Below, in pieces: positions 34,262 to 41,863 of a stretch of DNA of 64,000 nt. Positions within the stretch are counted from its first letter, which is position 1; each line of letters opens with the position of its first letter. The notes beneath the pieces are model-generated. The model was not told the origin of the DNA, did not search any database, and saw nothing but the letters and a program-made list of their open reading frames with translations. The translations under genes and the position numbers were made by a program. The DNA lies in the NCBI GenBank assembly GCA_959347425.1, contig OY365741.1, positions 1,326,501 to 1,390,500 on the forward strand. Direction: 5' to 3'. This DNA is from an uncultured Amylibacter sp. GTDB lineage: Bacteria; Pseudomonadota; Alphaproteobacteria; Rhodobacterales; Rhodobacteraceae.

Positions 34262-36013
34262 TTAGATAGTTGGTGTTGGCTCATCGCCCAAAGTTTCCAC
34301 GGGGGTTTCCACGGGGGTTTCCATAGGGGTTTCCTCTGGCATAACCACAGGTGCTTCGCCAGACGCTTCTGCACCCTCTTCACCAGAGTCTTCACCATTC
34401 TCCTCGCCTTCTTCGCCCTCTTCAGGTTGGGGGGTTGTCGCAAGGATAAAATCCTCTTCGCTGATTTTACCAGTTTGCAACCGCGCCTGCATAACCATCA
34501 ATTCGGCCTCTGCCAAACCGACATCAAACTTTTCTAACAAACCGACATCTTTTGTCCGCTTGCCATCAACCGTGGTGAAACCACCCGCCAATTCCCAAGC
34601 CGCACAAATCGCGAATTCGTTCAAGGTTTTAATATCATCCTGCCCCAAAACAACCAGCATTTGCGGTGATAGCCCTTCAAAATCAATCAAAGATTGCTCT
34701 ACCCCCAGCCCTTTTGCCTCGGCAAGGGCGGTGGCGTTGATTTCTTCCAAAGATTCGAGCGCACGAGCCTGCAATTCTTCGGCCGTGTCTTGATCAAATC
34801 CTTCTATCATGGATAGCTCTTCAATCTCAACATACGCGACCTCTTCCAAAGTGGCAAAACCCTCTGATACCAATAATTGCGCGACAACTTCATCGACATT
34901 CATGGTCTGCATGAACATCGCAGAATTCTCTTCAAACTCTTTTTGCCTCCGCTCAGATTCAATAGATTCGGTGATAATATCAATATCAATCCCGAGCAAT
35001 TGCGAAGCCAAACGGACATTCTGCCCACGCCGTCCAATCGCCAAGGACAGCCGTTCATCTGGCACAATCGCCTCTATCCTGCCGTTATTATCCTCATCAA
35101 TCACAACTTTGCTGACTTCGGCGGGTTGCATAGCATCGGCCAGTAGGGTTGGCATATCGTCATTCCACGGGATAATATCAATCTTTTCCCCCTGTAATTC
35201 GCTGACCACAGCCTGAACACGCGAGCCACGCATGCCCACGCAAGCACCCACGGGATCAATTGACACATCGTGGGAAATCACACAGATTTTGGCACGACTG
35301 CCCGGATCACGGGCAACCGCTTTGATTTCAATCGTGCCGTTGTAGATTTCGGGCACTTCCATCTTAAACAGCTCTACCATGAATTCTGGCGCGGTACGCG
35401 ATAGGAAGATTTGCGGACCACGCGGTTCTTGGCGGACTTCTTTGATATAGGCACGAATACGGTCATTCGGGCGAAAGATTTCACGGTTAATCAGCTGGTC
35501 GCGGCGGCAAATCGCCTCGCCATGTCCGACATCCACCGTAACATTACCGTATTCCACACGGCGCACGATACCGTTGATGATTTCACCAGCCCGGTCTTTG
35601 AACTCTTCATATTGGCGTTCGCGTTCAGCCTCGCGCACTTTTTGCAAAATAACCTGTTTGGCCTGTTGCGTGGCAATCCGCCCAAAATCCATCGGCGGCA
35701 GTTTATCAATAATGACAGAGCCGATTTCGGGATGCTCAATATGCGCTTTGGCATGTTCTACGGTCATTTGGATAGAATCCGCACCCTCTTCCACCTCCGC
35801 CACAACTTCGCGTACCCGTTCCATGGTTAATTCGCCCGTTTGGCGGTCAATCGTAGCACGAATATCCAAATCATTGCCGTATTTGGATTTGGCGGCACGG
35901 GCATAGGATTCCTCCATAGCCTCCAGAATCAGATTGGGGTCAATCATTTTTTCGGTCGCGACGCTTTCGGCAATTTTCAAAAGCTCAAGGCGGTTTGCAG
36001 TGGTGATAGTCAT
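34262..36013 (-). CDS. nusA: Transcription termination/antitermination factor NusA
   Basis: 583 residues. RNA polymerase-binding N-domain (MTITTANRLELLKIAESVAT; MEESYARAAKSKYG), S1 domain (about 135-200), two KH domains (VGACVGMRGSRVQAVVSEL about 270; LAIGRRGQNVRLASQL about 325), then two acidic repeats as in alphaproteobacterial NusA (LLVSEGFATLEEVAYV, LEEINATALAEA). The extreme C-terminus is acidic and ends in a repeat of ETPVETPVET from 12-base tandem repeats at about 34287-34332. AAGGA lies upstream of the ATG. Second gene of rimP-nusA-ylxR-infB. Confidence 0.97.
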   Translation of the reverse strand: MTITTANRLELLKIAESVATEKMIDPNLILEAMEESYARAAKSKYGNDLDIRATIDRQTGELTMERVREVVAEVEEGADSIQMTVEHAKAHIEHPEIGSVIIDKLPPMDFGRIATQQAKQVILQKVREAERERQYEEFKDRAGEIINGIVRRVEYGNVTVDVGHGEAICRRDQLINREIFRPNDRIRAYIKEVRQEPRGPQIFLSRTAPEFMVELFKMEVPEIYNGTIEIKAVARDPGSRAKICVISHDVSIDPVGACVGMRGSRVQAVVSELQGEKIDIIPWNDDMPTLLADAMQPAEVSKVVIDEDNNGRIEAIVPDERLSLAIGRRGQNVRLASQLLGIDIDIITESIESERRQKEFEENSAMFMQTMNVDEVVAQLLVSEGFATLEEVAYVEIEELSMIEGFDQDTAEELQARALESLEEINATALAEAKGLGVEQSLIDFEGLSPQMLVVLGQDDIKTLNEFAICAAWELAGGFTTVDGKRTKDVGLLEKFDVGLAEAELMVMQARLQTGKISEEDFILATTPQPEEGEEGEENGEDSGEEGAEASGEAPVVMPEETPMETPVETPVETLGDEPTPTI

Positions 36014-36068
36014 TGGTTTGTCCTTATCTTATAGGGTGGTTAATTTTGGGGTTAATGGGGTTAAAAGG

Positions 36069-36596
36069 TTAAAGGGTTGGTTCAGGGTTTTTCTGGGCTT
36101 TTAACGATTGCGCAATCAGCGCGTCCGTCAGCATCAGTTTTGCCCCCGATAGGGCGTTAAAATCTAAATCAATCCGCCCTTCTGGCGTGTCAAGTTGGAT
36201 TTTATCGGCTTTCAATCCGCCGAGCGTTCCGCGAAATCGTTTCTGCCCGCCGACAAGGTGCATGGTTTCCAGTTTCGCATCAAACCCCTGCCACCGTTCA
36301 AAATCCTTTAATCGGGTCAGCGGACGGTCAATACCAGCAGAGGAAACCTCCAAAGTATAATCGGCTTTTATCGGGTCTTCCACATCCAATAGGGCGGATA
36401 TTTCGTGCGACATCGTCGCGCAATCATCAACGGTTAGCGTGGTTTCATCGGCGCGTTCAATCATAATCTGCACGGTTGTTGCCTTTCGTGCCATAACCCG
36501 TAGGCAAATCAGCTCAAACCCGTTATCTGTTATTAACGGTGCCAGCATCTCTGCCAGCCGTTGTTCGGTTTCATTCTTTGCGATGAGGTTTGACAT
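36069..36596 (-). CDS. rimP: Ribosome maturation factor RimP
   Basis: 175 residues. Needed for 30S maturation. Family features: GFELICLRVMARKATTVQIM (about 27-46), the VDDCATMSHEISALLDVEDP segment (about 56), YTLEVSSAGIDRPLTRLKDF (about 81) and FRGTLGGLKADKIQL (about 121). First gene of the operon. The ribosome site is weak. The stop codon lies in a short G/T-rich repeated tract (GGTTAA units, 36041-36075). Confidence 0.95.
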   Translation of the reverse strand: MSNLIAKNETEQRLAEMLAPLITDNGFELICLRVMARKATTVQIMIERADETTLTVDDCATMSHEISALLDVEDPIKADYTLEVSSAGIDRPLTRLKDFERWQGFDAKLETMHLVGGQKRFRGTLGGLKADKIQLDTPEGRIDLDFNALSGAKLMLTDALIAQSLKAQKNPEPTL

Positions 36597-36652
36597 GGTT
36601 TTTCGGTTTTTTGCGTGTGGTTTAGGGGCGGTTTAGGGTTGCCGATTAGGCA

Positions 36653-36680
36653 TAAAAAAAACGGGTGCGAAACCCGTCTT
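36653..36680 (-). terminator. Rho-independent terminator upstream of rimP
   Basis: Read on the minus strand, ACGGGT-TTCGC-ACCCGT (36677 to 36661) is followed by eight T residues (36661 to 36654). It ends transcripts entering from the DMT transporter gene or an unrecognised short RNA upstream of rimP. Confidence 0.75.
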
Positions 36681-36835
36681 AAAGTTTTGATAAGATTTTC
36701 TGGGGGTGGAAGCCAGAATTTTCGCTGTTATGACGGATATAACGCAAGTTTTGCCAAAAGGAAAGCGGTTTTTAGCTAAAATTTGGGTAAAACCTGTGGA
36801 TTCGGGGATAAAACATACAGATTATTACCAAAACC

Positions 36836-37732
36836 TTAATCTTCTTTGGCTTTTTGCGCCCGCCAGAGGGTGAATAATCCCGCCGCCACAATCACTATCA
36901 TGCCAATCAAGGTGGGGGTTTGCAGGATTTCACCAAACAAAAATATCCCCAAACTGGTGCCGAATACCAGTTGGAAATAGGTGAAGGGCTGTAAAAACCC
37001 CGCCTCCGCCACTTCATAACAGCGAATCAGCATATAATGTCCCAAAGTCGCACACAGGCACAAAACCGCCATCCAGCCCCAATCCCCCATTGCCATAGTT
37101 TGCCAGTGAAACACACCGACAAAACTGATACCAATCGCCCCGACAATCCCAGTCCAGAAAAAGCTGGTGATGGCCGCGTCATACCGTGCGACATAACGGG
37201 TCAGCAGACTGTATAACGCGAACATCAGGGCGGATATAAAGGGGATGAGGGCAAACGGGCTAAACACAGTCCAGCCTGGTTGCAGAATGATTACCACGCC
37301 GATAAAGCCAAACAGGATGGCGACCCATCGCCTCCAGCCGATAAATTCACCCAATATCGGCGCGGATAGGGCGGATATTAACAGCGGGTAAATCGCGAAC
37401 ACCGCGTAGGATTGGATGAGTCCCAGATAAACAAAGCCAACGACCATCACGCAGACTTCTATCATTAATAATAACGAGCGGAAAGTTTGTATGAAGGGCA
37501 CTCGGCTATATGCGACTGTTTTAATAGAACCATAGCGGATACGGGCAAAGACCAGCACAAAGCCCGCGAAAAACCAGTAACGTACCATGACGATCATATA
37601 GACGTTATACTGGTCGGCTAGATAACGCGAGATACCGTCTTGCGAGGCAAACACCAGCATCGTTAGAATCATCAGAATGATGCCAAGACGGTTGTTGGTT
37701 TGTGCGGGGGTGTGGGGGGAGGTGTTTGGCAT
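36836..37732 (-). CDS. DMT superfamily (EamA) transporter
   Basis: 298 residues with ten membrane segments in two EamA repeats (about 15-150 and 158-292). Markers: MILTMLVFASQDGISRYLA at the first helix, ETFRS-like FIQTFRSLLLMIEVCVM, YPLLISALSAPILGE (end of repeat 1) and TYFQLVFGTSLGIFLFGE (end of repeat 2). Such proteins export or import small metabolites; the substrate is unknown. It stands alone, ending ahead of a terminator. Its upstream side carries a heptad repeat array. Confidence 0.9.
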   Translation of the reverse strand: MPNTSPHTPAQTNNRLGIILMILTMLVFASQDGISRYLADQYNVYMIVMVRYWFFAGFVLVFARIRYGSIKTVAYSRVPFIQTFRSLLLMIEVCVMVVGFVYLGLIQSYAVFAIYPLLISALSAPILGEFIGWRRWVAILFGFIGVVIILQPGWTVFSPFALIPFISALMFALYSLLTRYVARYDAAITSFFWTGIVGAIGISFVGVFHWQTMAMGDWGWMAVLCLCATLGHYMLIRCYEVAEAGFLQPFTYFQLVFGTSLGIFLFGEILQTPTLIGMIVIVAAGLFTLWRAQKAKED

Positions 37733-37736
37733 TTTT

Positions 37737-37785
37737 TTAGGTGTTAGGTGTTAGTGACGAACGATTAACGATTAGTGATGAATTG
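37737..37785. repeat. 7-bp-period array (7 units) upstream of the DMT gene
   Basis: Units GTGTTAG, GTGTTAG, TGACGAA, CGATTAA, CGATTAG, TGATGAA in strict register, beginning 5 bases before the DMT start codon on the minus strand. Confidence 0.75.
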
Positions 37786-37800
37786 TAAAGAGCAAGTTTT

Positions 37801-37836
37801 TAACGATGAATTATGAATTGTGAATTATGAATTGGG
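37801..37836. repeat. 7-bp-period array (TGAATTA type)
   Basis: Units TGAATTA, TGAATTG, TGAATTA, TGAATTG after TAACGA. Confidence 0.7.
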
Positions 37837-37907
37837 TTTTGTGGCAAATTTCTTTCCTAAAATAACGAACTCCAATTATTTTAGATAACGAATAACAAGA
37901 ATAACCA

Positions 37908-37956
37908 ATAATTCACCATTCATCACTCACAATTCACAATTCACCATTAATCATTC
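37908..37956. repeat. 7-bp-period array at recO 3' end (7 units)
   Basis: Units ATAATTC, ACCATTC, ATCACTC, ACAATTC, ACAATTC, ACCATTA, ATCATTC. The recO stop (37947-37949, minus strand) lies in the sixth unit and its last codons in the seventh. Confidence 0.8.
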
Positions 37957-38729
37957 TTCGCAAGCCTCTTCATCATCTCTACAAACCGTCCTCGTGCGGC
38001 GGGTAGGGGTTTATTGCCCATGGCAACAGCCAGGAAATGATGCAAGAAATGCCCGCTTAAATCCAACCCCGCCAAAATATCGGCACTTGATATATCCGCA
38101 TCAATATCCCCGCCAACATCCCCCGCACCACTAGATATAAAAAACGCGGGCAGGGGTAATAACCGCTCCTTCCACGGCTCGGCCGCACTGCGTTCCACCG
38201 CCCGCCCGGTTTTGGGCGAGACATAAGCCAAATCTGTCGTAACCCCGCTTAACGCACAACACGATAAATCCAAACCATAGCCCAAGGCTTGCAATAATCC
38301 CACCTCCCACACTATATAACGCGCGACTTGAGCCTTGCCGTTTTTATGCCAATCCGCGCCCCGTTCCAACCGATCAACCAGAGCCAGCGTGTTTTCATAT
38401 AACCGCCCCATTGCCAATCGCTCGGGCGTGCCAAACCGCAACAAGGCACAGAGCGATGAAAACGCCGAGAGCGACACGGTATCATTCATCAGGGTTGCCC
38501 GGGATTTTAACGGCTCAATCTGAAAGTTACCCAAATGGTTTTCTAACCGCGCCCGCCAGACCACACCCACTTGCGTTCCCGCCTGTAAATGCGGGGCGAG
38601 TCGCCGTGAAGCCCCACCGCGTACCAGCCCAGACCAACGCCCTTGCTCGGCGCAAAACACATCAACAATGGCAGAGGTTTCGCCAAACCGCGTGCTGCCA
38701 AGTATCATTCCTTCGCCAGACCAATCCAT
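37947..38729 (-). CDS. recO: DNA repair protein RecO
   Basis: 260 residues. RecO loads RecA onto SSB-coated DNA in the RecFOR pathway. An N-terminal OB fold (GMILGSTRFGETSAIVDVF, GLVRGGASRRLAPHLQAGT) and a helical C-terminal part (YIVWEVGLLQALGYGLDLSCCALSG). The C-terminus carries an Asp/Gly-rich insertion (GDVGGDIDADISSADI). Gene order lepB-rnc-era-DUF1491-recO on one strand is a conserved alphaproteobacterial block. The last codons and stop are in a heptad array. Confidence 0.93.
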   Translation of the reverse strand: MDWSGEGMILGSTRFGETSAIVDVFCAEQGRWSGLVRGGASRRLAPHLQAGTQVGVVWRARLENHLGNFQIEPLKSRATLMNDTVSLSAFSSLCALLRFGTPERLAMGRLYENTLALVDRLERGADWHKNGKAQVARYIVWEVGLLQALGYGLDLSCCALSGVTTDLAYVSPKTGRAVERSAAEPWKERLLPLPAFFISSGAGDVGGDIDADISSADILAGLDLSGHFLHHFLAVAMGNKPLPAARGRFVEMMKRLAKND

Positions 38730-38752
38730 CGTTTTGCTTTCTTTATAGCCAG

Positions 38753-39103
38753 TTAAGTTATGGCTGGTTTGCCTTCATTCAGCCCAATTTCATCCAATAA
38801 ATGCTGGGCGGTTTTGCTTTCCACCTCTATCACCCACACATCGGGGTCGGTGCGGATTTGCCGTGTAATCGCGGATTTTATCTCCGCCTCAGTTCCGTCC
38901 TGTAAGACCCGCCAAATTCTTGCCCCGTCTTTATCATAACTGCGGTGAAACAACCGCGCTGTGCCGTCCAAAAGGTTCAGGTTTATCAAAATCGCCCCTG
39001 CCGTTTTATCGCCCTTTTTCGTGATAAACACGGGGATGGTTTCTTGGCCTAGGCGTAAAAGATAGGCATCAATCCAAAATTGTGTTGTAAGGCGGGGAGT
39101 CAT
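38753..39103 (-). CDS. DUF1491 family protein
   Basis: 116 residues, no signal or membrane segment. Conserved DUF1491 features: RLTTQFWIDAYLLRLGQETIP, KKGDKTAGAILINLN and DPDVWVIEVES. Function unknown. Sits between era and recO, as in other alphaproteobacteria, with short gaps on both sides (24 bases), so it is part of the operon. Confidence 0.9.
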   Translation of the reverse strand: MTPRLTTQFWIDAYLLRLGQETIPVFITKKGDKTAGAILINLNLLDGTARLFHRSYDKDGARIWRVLQDGTEAEIKSAITRQIRTDPDVWVIEVESKTAQHLLDEIGLNEGKPAIT

Positions 39104-39127
39104 TTTTATGGTGGCTTTCGTGTGATT

Positions 39128-40108
39128 TTATTTCTTGGAAAAGGCAAGCCCCAGCTCTTGATATCGTGCGGGTTCAGACTCCCAACCAGGACGCGATTTC
39201 ACCTGTAAGAACAAATGCACCCGTCCATCCAGCACCGTCTCCATATCCTTACGTGCTTCGGTTGACACCGCCTTTATCGTCAGCCCGCCTTTGCCCACGA
39301 CCATGCCCTTATGGCTCTCACGTGACACATAGATCATCTGTTCCATCCGTACAGAGCCGTCTGGTTTTTCCTGCCAATCGGTGGTTTCCACGGTCAAATG
39401 ATAGGGTAGTTCTTGATGTAACCGCAACAGTAATTTTTCACGGGTTATATCGGCGCAAAGCAGACGTAAAGGCACGTCCGATATTTGGCTTTCGGGATAA
39501 AGATACGGCGAATCGGGCAAATGCCCGCCCAACCAGTCCATCATCAAATCCGTGCCATCACCGGTTTTTGCCGAAATCATAAACACCGCATCAAAAGGAA
39601 AAGCCGCATTCAAAATTTGCGATAATTCCAAAAGTTTTTTCCGATCAACGCAATCAATTTTGTTAAGGACTAACGCCAGCGGTTTGCGCCCGCCCGTTTC
39701 AGACTCGCCGGCCGTTTTCACATGCTCTTTTAATTGGACAAGGAGATCCTGCACATCCTCCCGCACGCGTTTTTGCGCATCAATCAGCAGCAAGGTCACA
39801 TCGGCATCATTCAGCGAAGCCCAAGCCGCGCCAACCATCGCGCGATCCAAACGGCGTTTGGGTTCAAACAAACCAGGTGTGTCGATAAAAACCATCTGGG
39901 CGTGGTTGCGGATGGCTATCCCGCGCATCCGCGCCCGCGTGGTTTGGACTTTGTGCGTGACAATCGCGATTTTACTGCCAACCAGTTGGTTCATCAAGGT
40001 GGATTTACCAGCGTTCGGTGCGCCGATAAGGGCGATAAATCCGCATTTTGTTTGGGGAGTTTTTTGTCCCGTTTTGGCGGGTATTTTGGCAGGGGGGTTG
40101 GCACTCAT
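39128..40108 (-). CDS. era: GTPase Era
   Basis: GTPase that assists 16S rRNA processing and 30S assembly at the membrane. 326 residues. G1 GAPNAGKST (about 30), G3 DTPGLF (about 77), G4 NKID (about 148), and the C-terminal KH domain GMVVGKGGLTIKAVSTEARK (about 268-287). The N-terminal 20 residues are a Lys/Pro extension. The ATG overlaps the rnc stop (ATGA). Confidence 0.97.
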   Translation of the reverse strand: MSANPPAKIPAKTGQKTPQTKCGFIALIGAPNAGKSTLMNQLVGSKIAIVTHKVQTTRARMRGIAIRNHAQMVFIDTPGLFEPKRRLDRAMVGAAWASLNDADVTLLLIDAQKRVREDVQDLLVQLKEHVKTAGESETGGRKPLALVLNKIDCVDRKKLLELSQILNAAFPFDAVFMISAKTGDGTDLMMDWLGGHLPDSPYLYPESQISDVPLRLLCADITREKLLLRLHQELPYHLTVETTDWQEKPDGSVRMEQMIYVSRESHKGMVVGKGGLTIKAVSTEARKDMETVLDGRVHLFLQVKSRPGWESEPARYQELGLAFSKK

Positions 40109-40785
40109 AAATTTAAACTTTCCATCAGTAACATTGCCGCCTTTTGCTGGGCGGATTTTTTATTCGGGGCGCGGGCGCGCGCTGACTTGCCATTTTGCAA
40201 AGACACCTTTATTTCAAAAAACGGAGCGTGGGCGAGGCCACCGCGTTCAATCTCGGTATAATCTGGCAGGGCAAATCCCTGTGCCTGTGCCCATTCTTGC
40301 AGACGGGTTTTGGCATCGCGAGCATCGCGATTCGCGCCATCAATATGCGGCTGCCACAGATTTAACACCAATTCCCGCGCCGCGTCAAACCCGCCGTCGT
40401 AATACACCGCGGCAATCACAGCCTCCATGGTATCGGCCAATAACGCCATTTTGCTGCGCCCGCCTGTTAATAATTCTGACCGCCCAACCTTTACCGCTTC
40501 GCCCAGCGAGATACTTTGCGCCACAGCCGCACAGGTTTCTTTACGCACCAAAGCATTAAATCGCGGGGCAATCACACCTTCGGCGGCGGCTTCGTCTTGC
40601 CCCAACAGAGCCTCTGCTATCACCAGTGCCAAAACCCGATCACCCAGAAATTCCAACCGTTGATTATCGCGCCCATCAAAGGAAACAAAAGAGCGATGCG
40701 TCATCGCGCGAATCAACAGCTCTGGCGTTTTAAAGGTATAACCCAGCCGTTTGGAAAAGTCGTTCAAAGGGGCGGAAAGTTTCAA
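40105..40785 (-). CDS. rnc: Ribonuclease III
   Basis: 226 residues. Cleaves double-stranded RNA in rRNA and mRNA processing. The signature QRLEFLGDRVLALVIAEAL (about 41-59) with acidic site residues and LADTMEAVIAAVYYDGG (about 116), then a double-stranded RNA-binding domain (KTRLQEWAQAQGFALPDY, about 160). The start is TTG at 40785 with AGAGG 6 bases upstream, overlapping the lepB stop (TTGA); no better start is available. Confidence 0.96.
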   Translation of the reverse strand: MKLSAPLNDFSKRLGYTFKTPELLIRAMTHRSFVSFDGRDNQRLEFLGDRVLALVIAEALLGQDEAAAEGVIAPRFNALVRKETCAAVAQSISLGEAVKVGRSELLTGGRSKMALLADTMEAVIAAVYYDGGFDAARELVLNLWQPHIDGANRDARDAKTRLQEWAQAQGFALPDYTEIERGGLAHAPFFEIKVSLQNGKSARARAPNKKSAQQKAAMLLMESLNL

Positions 40786-41621
40786 AACAACCTCTTAAAA
40801 AAACGATCCGACCGCCAGGTCCAAAAATACAAAATCCGCGCCCCAGCCGAGGAAAATATCACTCTATCCGCCCGCCCAATCAGGTTTTCATGCGGCACAA
40901 AGCCCAGCCCACCGATAGCAGCACTGCGCCGACTGTCCAAGGAATTATCGCGATTATCCCCCATGAAAAAATAATGTGCTTCAGGCACGGTGAAAATCGG
41001 GGTATTGCTGAGTGCGGGGTCGCGAATCCACAAAACACTATGTTTCACACCATTTGGCAGGGTTTCAATGAATTTTTGTTTTTTGCACTCCGCGCCAATA
41101 TAATTTGGGCGGTTTTGGCAACCAGGAATAATGTTTAACGAACCTTGGGGGGCAAAGGGTTCAACGAACTCCGCCACTTCGTTTAATGGGGCGGGGGTAT
41201 TATTCAGGTGCAAAACGCCGTTTTTCATCTGCACGGTATCGCCAGGCAAGCCGACCAGCCGTTTGATTAAATCAATGTTTCGGTTTGGCGATTTGAAAAC
41301 GATAATCTCTCCGCGTTTCGGCTCAGAGCCGAAAATACGTCCAGAAATCGGGCAGATGGAAAACGGGCAGGAATGGCGCGAATAGCCATAGACCATTTTA
41401 TTAACGAACAGGAAATCGCCGACCAGCAACGTATCTTTCATAGAGCCAGAGGGTATCCAAAACGGTTGAAAAAACAAGGTACGCAGGATGGCGGCGAAAA
41501 GCAGGGCAAAGATGACGGTACGGGCGGTGTCTTCTATCGCGCCTATTTTGCGTTTTTCGGGTTTTGCGTTTTCGGGTTTCGGGGTTTCGGGGTTCGGGGT
41601 TTCAGGGTTTTTGGGGGTCAT
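40782..41621 (-). CDS. lepB: Signal peptidase I
   Basis: 279 residues. Membrane enzyme that removes Sec and Tat signal peptides. One membrane helix (TVIFALLFAAILRTLFFQPF, about 35-54), the Ser motif PSGSMKDTLLVGDFLFVNK (about 58), the Lys motif KRLVGLPGDTV (about 119) and GDNRDNSLDSR (about 221). The N-terminal tail is a Pro/Glu repeat (PKNPETPNPETPKPE) from short tandem repeats at about 41568-41612. First gene of the lepB-rnc-era-DUF1491-recO block. Confidence 0.96.
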   Translation of the reverse strand: MTPKNPETPNPETPKPENAKPEKRKIGAIEDTARTVIFALLFAAILRTLFFQPFWIPSGSMKDTLLVGDFLFVNKMVYGYSRHSCPFSICPISGRIFGSEPKRGEIIVFKSPNRNIDLIKRLVGLPGDTVQMKNGVLHLNNTPAPLNEVAEFVEPFAPQGSLNIIPGCQNRPNYIGAECKKQKFIETLPNGVKHSVLWIRDPALSNTPIFTVPEAHYFFMGDNRDNSLDSRRSAAIGGLGFVPHENLIGRADRVIFSSAGARILYFWTWRSDRFFKRLF

Positions 41622-41701
41622 TGTATGCTCTTTTTCAAGGGATGAAAGGGTGGGTTTTGGGGTGCAATATCATAAAGACGGGGTAATGTCTAATTGTTAT
41701 A

Positions 41702-41727
41702 GTGAATTGTGAGGGGTGAATTATGGG
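41702..41727. repeat. 7-bp-period array between lepB and the BCCT gene
   Basis: Units GTGAATT, GTGAGGG, GTGAATT, then ATGGG, in the divergent intergenic region. Confidence 0.5.
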
Positions 41728-41793
41728 TACCCTAAAAAGTAAAAAAAACTGCGAAAAATCGCAAAAAACCCGAAAAAACCCCCAAAAACCCCC

Positions 41794-41822
41794 TTGCACG
41801 ATTCTGTGATATATGCTTATTT
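41794..41822 (+). promoter_or_regulatory. Possible BCCT gene promoter
   Basis: TTGCAC (41794-41799) and TTATTT (41817-41822) at 17-base spacing, giving a leader of about 35 bases. Confidence 0.4.
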
Positions 41823-41863
41823 GCGCGTTCATAAATCAATTTAATCCAACAAGGAACAAAAAC

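Noticed and set aside
36661..36677. T-arm of a tRNA before rimP
   Set aside because: The loop is only five bases and there is no acceptor, D or anticodon arm; it fits a terminator.
37737..37957. CRISPR array
   Set aside because: Repeat units are 7 bases, contiguous and without spacers.
39552..40559. 335-codon plus-strand frame opposite era and rnc
   Set aside because: Antisense shadow; both minus-strand genes are full-length and well conserved.
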